Of a stretch of DNA of 8,737 bases, positions 1-4,398 are shown piece by piece. The notes under the pieces are model-generated. The model was not told the DNA's origin, ran no database searches, and saw only the letters and a list, made by a program, of their open reading frames with translations. Position 1 is the first letter of the stretch. Every line of letters starts with the position of its first letter. The position numbers and the translations under genes were made by a program. This stretch comes from an uncultured Veillonella sp. (GTDB taxonomy: Bacteria; Bacillota; Negativicutes; Veillonellales; Veillonellaceae). The stretch spans positions 1 to 8,737 of the forward strand of contig NZ_CAKPTN010000067.1 of the NCBI RefSeq assembly GCF_934190855.1, in the 5' to 3' direction.

Positions 1-383
1 GGTGTACCTAAGATTACTTGAGGACGGCGACCTAGTTGCTGTAATTGGGCTTCAATAGTTTTACCGCCGATAAGAGGAAGGATATCTACGTTTAAAATAG
101 AGCCTATTTCTTTCGCTTCGTCTGCGATTTGCTTAATAAGTTCTCGTGTAGGTGCAATGATAAGCACTTGTTCTTGATGAACATCTGTATGTACACGTTG
201 AAGAATAGGCAATAAGAAGGCAAGAGTTTTGCCTGTGCCTGTCTGAGCTTTTGCTATGACATCATTCCCTTTAAATACTACAGGAATGGATTGTTCTTGG
301 ATTGGCGTGGGCTCCTTGATACCTTGTTTTTGTAGGGCTTGGATAAGTTCGTCGCAAACGCCTAAAGTTTTAAAAGATTTCAT
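1..383 (-). CDS. DEAD-box ATP-dependent RNA helicase, N-terminal part (cut by window edge)
   Basis: This is the N-terminal 127 codons of a DEAD-box RNA helicase, an ATP-dependent enzyme that remodels RNA duplexes in the cytoplasm (ribosome assembly, mRNA turnover or cold adaptation). My translation of the minus strand starts at ATG 383-381, behind a GAAAGGA Shine-Dalgarno site at 396-390. The family motifs appear in order: the Q motif region PTPIQEQ at residues 26-31 with the expected upstream aromatic (F4), motif I (Walker A) AQTGTGKT at 46-53, motif Ia PTRELI at 78-83, the GG motif at 106-107, and the start of motif Ib (GTP, before the expected GR) at the edge. The DEAD motif, SAT motif and C-terminal RecA domain lie outside, so the subfamily (CshA, DeaD or RhlE type) cannot be settled. 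It is transcribed divergently from feoAB and no functional link to iron is implied. Confidence 0.93.
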   Translation of the reverse strand, partial: MKSFKTLGVCDELIQALQKQGIKEPTPIQEQSIPVVFKGNDVIAKAQTGTGKTLAFLLPILQRVHTDVHQEQVLIIAPTRELIKQIADEAKEIGSILNVDILPLIGGKTIEAQLQQLGRRPQVILGT

Positions 384-415
384 GGATCGTCCTTTCTATA
401 ATACATATTATATTA

Positions 416-444
416 ATTATACCTTATGCACATAGTAGGGGCAA
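416..444 (-). promoter_or_regulatory. Sigma-A type promoter of the helicase gene
   Basis: Read on the minus strand, a -35 element TTGCCC (444-439, 4 of 6 to TTGACA) is followed by a 17-base spacer and a perfect -10 TATAAT (421-416). The predicted start is near 409, giving a leader of about 25 bases before the helicase ATG. Spacing and -10 quality make this a good candidate; it is unproven. Confidence 0.6.
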
Positions 445-832
445 ATAAATTGAACGTTAAGTATAAACCTTATTATTAACGGAGAAACTATAGATAACTC
501 AAAAATATAATAGCTGAGAAATTGTGAAATTATAAAGTTATAAGAACATAACTAGTTGATAATAGATTGAAAAATAACGATATAAATAGGTTTTGTGAGA
601 ATGGGAAACGTTAAAATATAAATGTTTAAATTGAATTTACCGATATAAATGAGAATGATTAGATTATCAGTAATGATAATCTTAGTAATATTTCTTAATT
701 TATGTTCGGGCTATAAATTAAAGAGAAAATAGATAAATGCTATACCCTATAAGGTTTACTCTGGATGATAATAATAAAATTTTCATATTAAATATGAGAA
801 AATAATATATACATGAGATAAAAAATAACCAT
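445..832. other. AT-rich divergent intergenic region without a gene
   Basis: No convincing coding region, tRNA or structured RNA is seen on either strand in this stretch between the helicase and feoA promoters. It is extremely AT-rich. It contains the heptamer TGATAAT at 557-563, 674-680 and 766-772 and its reverse ATTATCA at 663-669, plus a perfect palindrome at 661-682. A small CATATT-A-AATATG hairpin lies at 784-796 and has no T-tract. The most economical reading is regulatory DNA for the iron operon with several repressor half-sites. Confidence 0.6.
661..682. promoter_or_regulatory. Perfect inverted repeat, candidate metalloregulator operator
   Basis: A 9-base perfect inverted repeat surrounds a 4-base centre: AGATTATCA, GTAA, TGATAATCT. 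Each arm contains the Fur-type half-site TGATAAT, but the arms point outward (ATTATCA first, TGATAAT second), unlike the classical inward TGATAAT-N-ATTATCA box. The half-site centres are 11 bases apart, about one helical turn. The overlapping stretch 669-687 also matches 13 of 19 positions of the classical Fur box GATAATGATAATCATTATC. Binding by Fur or a related metalloregulator is an inference from motif and from the feo context. Confidence 0.5.
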
Positions 833-851
833 AAAATTGATAATAATTGTT
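833..851 (+). promoter_or_regulatory. Candidate Fur box overlapping the feoA -35 element
   Basis: Positions 833-851 match 13 of 19 positions of the classical Fur box GATAATGATAATCATTATC by my count, including a full TGATAAT at 838-844 followed by A and ATT. The right edge reaches the -35 hexamer of the feoA promoter (850-855), so a bound repressor would block RNA polymerase. Fur repression of feo operons when Fe(II) is plentiful is well established in other bacteria; here it is inferred. Confidence 0.5.
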
Positions 852-877
852 GAAATTAACGGTTGATTTGATATAAT
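850..877 (+). promoter_or_regulatory. Promoter of the feoAB operon
   Basis: A -35 hexamer TTGAAA (850-855, 5 of 6), a 16-base spacer and a perfect -10 TATAAT (872-877) preceded by TG-A (869-871, extended -10) form a strong sigma-A type promoter. The predicted start near 884 leaves a leader of about 76 bases before the feoA ATG. The leader holds a 9-codon mini-ORF (920-949) whose stop codon overlaps the feoA ribosome binding site. Confidence 0.7.
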
Positions 878-959
878 AACTTAAGATATTAATACGCATT
901 CTTATTTGGTGTGGTTAATATGAGGTTGTTAGGTACAAAATATAAATAGGAGGTGTAGT

Positions 960-1193
960 ATGGCTATCAAAAAGTTGAAAGACATGAAACCAGGTGAGTC
1001 TGGTCTTATTGTTACGCTACATGGCAGTGGCAATGTTAAACATCGTCTGATTGACATGGGCCTTGTTAAAGGTACAAAAATTCATGTTATGAAGTTTGCC
1101 CCTTTGGGTGATCCAGTAGAAATTAAAGTTAAAAACTTTGAATTAGCACTTCGTACAAGTGAAGCTGGTATGATTGATGTAGATGTACAATAG
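960..1193 (+). CDS. feoA: Ferrous iron transport protein A (FeoA)
   Basis: FeoA is a small cytoplasmic SH3-like protein that accompanies the Fe(II) transporter FeoB and is thought to modulate its assembly or GTPase-driven transport. The 77 residues are a normal FeoA length and form one domain. Family signatures are visible: the RLIDMGLVKGTKI segment (about residues 29-41) and the APLGDPVEIKV segment (about 47-57), followed by the hydrophobic core strand with ELALR. The start is fixed by an excellent AGGAGG (948-953) six bases upstream of the ATG. The next gene, feoB, begins 9 bases after its stop, so the two are certainly co-transcribed and probably translationally coupled. The upstream promoter and Fur-like sites suggest iron-repressed expression. 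No feoC-type gene is seen. Confidence 0.96.
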   Translation: MAIKKLKDMKPGESGLIVTLHGSGNVKHRLIDMGLVKGTKIHVMKFAPLGDPVEIKVKNFELALRTSEAGMIDVDVQ

Positions 1194-1197
1194 GAGG
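1192..1197 (+). promoter_or_regulatory. feoB ribosome binding site overlapping the feoA stop codon
   Basis: AGGAGG begins inside the TAG stop codon of feoA (1191-1193) and sits 5 bases before the feoB ATG at 1203. Ribosomes terminating on feoA therefore occupy the feoB initiation site, an arrangement expected to couple translation of the two subunits. Confidence 0.8.
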
Positions 1198-1202
1198 TCC
1201 AC

Positions 1203-3575
1203 ATGGCAGAGAAAGGGCAAATTCGCATTGCCTTAGCAGGTAACCCTAACTGTGGTAAAACTACAATGTTTAACAATATCACAGGGGCGAAGCAACACGT
1301 TGGTAACTATGCCGGCGTTACAGTAGAAAAGAAAGAAGGCCATACTAATTTTAATGGTCAAGAATTATTGTTTATTGACTTACCAGGTACATATAGCTTA
1401 ACAGCTCGTTCCTTGGATGAGTTGGTAGCTCGTAACGTTATCGTAAACGATAATCCAGATGTAATCGTAAACGTTCTTGATGCATCTAACTTGGAACGTA
1501 ACTTGTATTTAGCGGCACAATTGTTGGAACTTGAAAAGCCAATGGTTATTGCTCTAAACATGTCTGACGTTGCTGAAGAAATGGGCATCAAATACGACCT
1601 TAAGAAAATGGCTGAACTAACAGGTGCTACAATCGTTAGTACAGTAGGTCGTACAAATATTGGTACAAAAGAGTTGTTAGAAGCTACAATTAGCGTAGCT
1701 GCTTCTCAAAAAGCGCCTGGTGTAACAGTTGATTATGGTGATTTACTAGAAGGTAAAATTGCTGAACTTGTTACAGCACTTGAACAATCTGGTACAGTAA
1801 CATATCCACTACGTTGGATTGCCATTAAATTATTGGAAAACGATCCAGATGTGGTAGAAAAAGTAAAAGGCTTTGCGAATACAGATGCAGTTCTACAAAA
1901 GGCAGCTGCTATCCGCGAAGAAATCAAAGATCAAGTTGATCTTGATATAGTATTCCAAGAGTATCGCCATCGCTATGCTGTTGAAGTATATAACCAATCC
2001 TTAACACAAGCTCCAGCACAATTGGAAACACGCTCCGATCGTTATGATAAAATCTTAACGCATCGCATTTGGGGTTTACCAATCTTTATGCTTGTAATGT
2101 ACCTATTGTTTGCATTCGTAAACATCGTAGGTGGTATTCCTCAAGGTTGGATTGAAGATGGCTTTGCTTCATTGCAAGCTCTTGCAGTTCAAAATATTCC
2201 TGAAGGTCAATTACAGTCCCTCATATCTGACGGTATTATCGCCGGTGTAGGTGCCGTACTTTCCTTCTTACCATTGATTCTATTGCTATTCCTTGGTATT
2301 TCCTTCTTGGAAGATACTGGTTACATGGCACGTGCAGCCTTCGTTATCGACCGCGTAATGCGCGCTTGTGGTTTGCATGGTAAATCCTTTATTCCTTTAT
2401 TATTAGGTTTCGGTTGTTCTGTACCATCCGTAATGGGTGCTCGTATCCTTGATAACTATAAGGATCGAATGGTTACTATTTTGATTACACCATTCATGAG
2501 TTGTTCAGCTCGTTTACCAGTATATATCTTGTTTGCAAATGCGTTCTTCCCAAATGGTTGGGATAGTACATTAGTTGTATTCTCTGTATACTTCTTGGGG
2601 ATCATCTTCGGTATTATTTTTGCGAAAATCTTCCGCAAATTTATTTTCTCTGGTGAGGCTGAACCATTTGTAATGGAATTACCTCCTTATCACTTGCCTA
2701 CATTGAAAGCTACTTGGTTACATATGTACGAACGTGCTAAATTGTACATCATCAAAGCCGGTACTTTCATCATGGCAGCATCTATTTTGATTTGGTTTAT
2801 TACTGCATACCCTATGGACGTAGAATACTCCAAAGATTACGATGCAATGAAAGAACAAGTTGCTCAAGAGTATGAAGTAAAAGATGCTGCTACATTAGCT
2901 CAATTTGGTATCACTACAGATGATCAAAAAGAAGCTGTTGATAAAATTGTAGAAGATATGAAATCCACTGTAAAAGATGCTGAAGATGCTGCTGAAGAAG
3001 CAGGTGAAGATGCTCCTGAAGTGGCAGTGGAAGAAGACTCTGAAGCACCTGAATTGTTTAACGATATTAAAGCTGAAAATAAGGACTTGTTCCCTGCAGC
3101 ATGGGCAATGTATAAAAACAGTGCGAACTTAGATGCTGAAAATGACAAACTTGATAAAGAACAAGCTTCTGAAAAAATTGAACAATCCTATGCAGCATCC
3201 TTTGGTAAAGCCATCAACCCAGTACTTGAACCATTGGGCTTCGACTGGAAAATGGGCTTATCTCTCGTAGCTGGTTTAGCGGCTAAAGAGGTAGTAGTTT
3301 CTACATTGGGTACAATATATGCAGTAGGTGGTGATGATGAGCATCCAGCTCCATTGACTGATTACTTACAAAATGATCCTCATTTCACACCGTTAATCGG
3401 TTTAACAATGATGCTGTTCATCTTAATCTATCCTCCATGTTTGGCAACATTAGCAGTTATCAAACGTGAAACTGGCTCTTGGAAATGGGTTTTATTCATG
3501 TTCTTCTATGAAAACACATTTGCTTGGATTGCATGTTTCATCTTCTACAATGTAGGACGTGCATTAGGTTTCTAA
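1203..3575 (+). CDS. feoB: Ferrous iron transporter FeoB with enlarged acidic extracytoplasmic loop
   Basis: FeoB is the G-protein-coupled membrane transporter that imports Fe(II). The N-terminal GTPase domain shows G1 GNPNCGKT (residues 13-20), G2 in GNYAGVTVEK (34-43), G3 DLPG (59-62) and G4 NMSD (119-122); STVG (146-149) is the likely G5 region. A helical linker reaches the membrane domain, which starts near LTHRIWGLP. The first Gate motif contains GFGCSVPS with Cys405; other membrane cysteines are C434 (SCSARLP) and C746 (YPPC). The second Gate repeat follows as FDWKMGLSLVAGLAAKEVVVSTLG. At 790 residues it is long for a FeoB. The excess is a hydrophilic, Glu/Ala/Asp/Lys-rich stretch at about residues 540-665, between the helix ending in ILIWFITAYP and SFGKAINPVLEPLG. 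From helix order this loop should lie outside the inner membrane. It reads through with no frameshift and codon use like its surroundings. Expression is presumably iron-repressed with feoA. Confidence 0.96.
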   Translation: MAEKGQIRIALAGNPNCGKTTMFNNITGAKQHVGNYAGVTVEKKEGHTNFNGQELLFIDLPGTYSLTARSLDELVARNVIVNDNPDVIVNVLDASNLERNLYLAAQLLELEKPMVIALNMSDVAEEMGIKYDLKKMAELTGATIVSTVGRTNIGTKELLEATISVAASQKAPGVTVDYGDLLEGKIAELVTALEQSGTVTYPLRWIAIKLLENDPDVVEKVKGFANTDAVLQKAAAIREEIKDQVDLDIVFQEYRHRYAVEVYNQSLTQAPAQLETRSDRYDKILTHRIWGLPIFMLVMYLLFAFVNIVGGIPQGWIEDGFASLQALAVQNIPEGQLQSLISDGIIAGVGAVLSFLPLILLLFLGISFLEDTGYMARAAFVIDRVMRACGLHGKSFIPLLLGFGCSVPSVMGARILDNYKDRMVTILITPFMSCSARLPVYILFANAFFPNGWDSTLVVFSVYFLGIIFGIIFAKIFRKFIFSGEAEPFVMELPPYHLPTLKATWLHMYERAKLYIIKAGTFIMAASILIWFITAYPMDVEYSKDYDAMKEQVAQEYEVKDAATLAQFGITTDDQKEAVDKIVEDMKSTVKDAEDAAEEAGEDAPEVAVEEDSEAPELFNDIKAENKDLFPAAWAMYKNSANLDAENDKLDKEQASEKIEQSYAASFGKAINPVLEPLGFDWKMGLSLVAGLAAKEVVVSTLGTIYAVGGDDEHPAPLTDYLQNDPHFTPLIGLTMMLFILIYPPCLATLAVIKRETGSWKWVLFMFFYENTFAWIACFIFYNVGRALGF

Positions 3576-3580
3576 CCTAG

Positions 3581-3611
3581 AGTTGCTAAATAGTATGATT
3601 TAGCCACTTTT
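3581..3611 (+). terminator. Weak candidate terminator after feoB
   Basis: GCTAAAT (3585-3591) pairs perfectly with ATTTAGC (3598-3604) around a 6-base loop. The stem can extend past one mismatch through AGT/ACT, and TTTT follows at 3608-3611. The stem is AT-rich and the T-run short, so it may only attenuate transcription into the downstream Cys-rich gene rather than end it. Confidence 0.35.
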
Positions 3612-3675
3612 AGGTGCATGAAATAAACTGCATTGAATAATTGCGATTTAGTTATAGTTAATTTAAAAAAAATAC

Positions 3676-3710
3676 TTGCTAATTATCAATATTCGTGGTT
3701 AAATGATAAT
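3676..3710 (+). promoter_or_regulatory. Candidate promoter with flanking Fur-like half-sites before the Cys-rich gene
   Basis: A -35 TTGCTA (3676-3681), a 17-base spacer and an extended -10 TGG-TTAAAT (TG at 3696-3697, hexamer 3699-3704) make a plausible promoter. ATTATCA (3682-3688) directly follows the -35, and TGATAAT (3704-3710) overlaps the end of the -10 and the start site. The half-site centres are 22 bases apart, about two helical turns. The same outward orientation occurs in the palindrome upstream of feoA. Iron-responsive repression is inferred. Confidence 0.4.
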
Positions 3711-3805
3711 GAGAAAAGGGAAATATCCTTTAGATATTGCTTTTATCTTGTTTATCACTAAGACAGATATTGTGATTTAGTTGATATTGAGAAAGAGGCA
3801 TAATA

Positions 3806-4012
3806 ATGGATAATCTTGTTATAGGACTCATAGTTGTTCTAGCTTTGGCTTATATTGGTTTCAAAATGTTTAAACAAGTAGGCGGTAAAGGTGGCTGCGG
3901 CTGTGGTAGCGGTGGCTCTGACTCTGACTCTGGTAAATCATCTGGTTGCGGTGGAAACTGTAGTTGTGATGGTTCCAATAAAGCGTTAGGCATTAAACGA
4001 GCTGATAAGTAA
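3806..4012 (+). CDS. FeoB-associated Cys-rich membrane protein
   Basis: This is a 68-residue protein of the FeoB-associated Cys-rich type found beside feoB in many Firmicutes. It has one N-terminal transmembrane helix (about residues 4-19, LVIGLIVVLALAYIGF), then a short basic patch and a Gly/Ser/Asp-rich tail with five cysteines at positions 31, 33, 48, 52 and 54 (CGC, and CGGNCSC). With no cleavable signal peptide apparent and positive charges after the helix, the Cys-rich tail most likely faces the cytoplasm, where it could receive or buffer Fe(II) leaving FeoB. That role is a family-level hypothesis, not a proven activity. The start is supported by AAAGAGG at 3792-3798. It is 230 bases from feoB, farther than a tight operon gene, and appears to have its own promoter, with a terminator after it. 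Confidence 0.88.
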   Translation: MDNLVIGLIVVLALAYIGFKMFKQVGGKGGCGCGSGGSDSDSGKSSGCGGNCSCDGSNKALGIKRADK

Positions 4013-4041
4013 TCAGAACAACACTCAAGTTATTGGAAGAG

Positions 4042-4071
4042 AAGAGGAGTCTCTATAATGGCTCCTCTTTT
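4042..4071 (+). terminator. Rho-independent terminator after the Cys-rich protein gene
   Basis: AAGAGGAG (4042-4049) pairs perfectly with CTCCTCTT (4062-4069) around a 12-base loop, and the stem runs into TTTT (4068-4071). The GC content of the stem is high for this region. The T-run is short and partly inside the stem, so efficiency may be moderate. It separates the feo block from the P-type ATPase pair. Confidence 0.75.
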
Positions 4072-4121
4072 CATATATAGTAATTAAATTTTTATCATAT
4101 TTAGTAGAAAGGAATATTATC

Positions 4122-4382
4122 ATGTTCAACATCGATCAAAAAAATCTTAAAAACGCTAACTTATTCGCAGCAGGTCTTGCATTGGGTACTGTAGGTCTTA
4201 AAGTTTTAACTTCTAAAGACGCTAAAAAAGTATATGCTGGTATCGTAGCAGCTGGCCTTCGCGCTAAAGAAACTGTATTAGAAACAGCTGAAAAAGTACA
4301 AGCATCCGCATCTGACGTATTGGCAGAAGCTCAAGAAATCAACGAAGCACGCAACGAAGAAATCTTTGAAGAAAACAAATAA
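4122..4382 (+). CDS. Small membrane-anchored helical protein, DUF6110-like, partner of the P-type ATPase
   Basis: This 86-residue protein has no enzymatic motif. Residues 12-29 (ANLFAAGLALGTVGLKVL) form a Gly/Ala-rich hydrophobic segment that may cross or dip into the membrane. TSKDAKKVYAG follows, then a long charged amphipathic helix rich in Ala, Glu and Lys to the C terminus. There are no cysteines. The LTSKDAKKVY segment and the position directly upstream of a heavy-metal ATPase resemble the DUF6110 family, which I recall as a small neighbour of such ATPases in Firmicutes; this assignment is from memory. YtxH-like proteins are a looser alternative. The start is supported by GAAAGGA (4107-4113) eight bases before ATG. 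Only 16 bases separate it from the ATPase gene, so the two form an operon. A regulatory or stabilising small subunit role is inferred. Confidence 0.7.
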   Translation: MFNIDQKNLKNANLFAAGLALGTVGLKVLTSKDAKKVYAGIVAAGLRAKETVLETAEKVQASASDVLAEAQEINEARNEEIFEENK

Positions 4383-4398
4383 TTAGAGGATTGCACAT

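Larger units (their letters stand above)
3576..3805 (+). other. Intergenic region between feoB and the Cys-rich protein gene
   Basis: These 230 bases hold no gene. From left to right there is a weak hairpin with a short T-run (3581-3611, possible feoB terminator or attenuator), a T/A-rich stretch, a candidate extended -10 promoter bracketed by Fur-like half-sites (3676-3710), a small AATATC-CTTTA-GATATT hairpin (3722-3738), and three copies of GATATTG at 3733, 3766 and 3783 in the leader of the next gene. Confidence 0.5.

Noticed and set aside
784..796. CATATT-A-AATATG hairpin in the intergenic region
   Set aside because: A one-base loop cannot form a good hairpin, there is no T-tract, and such palindromes are frequent in AT-rich DNA.
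878..959. Riboswitch in the feoA leader
   Set aside because: The leader is only about 76 bases, very AT-rich and without paired GC helices or a terminator-like stem.
2820..3200. Possibility that the acidic FeoB segment marks a frameshift or gene fusion
   Set aside because: The frame is continuous, both flanks are typical FeoB membrane segments and codon use does not change, so it is a true insertion in the protein.
3576..3805. Hidden feoC-like gene after feoB
   Set aside because: No open frame with a start and ribosome binding site of suitable size exists in this gap; the Cys-rich protein takes the usual accessory position.
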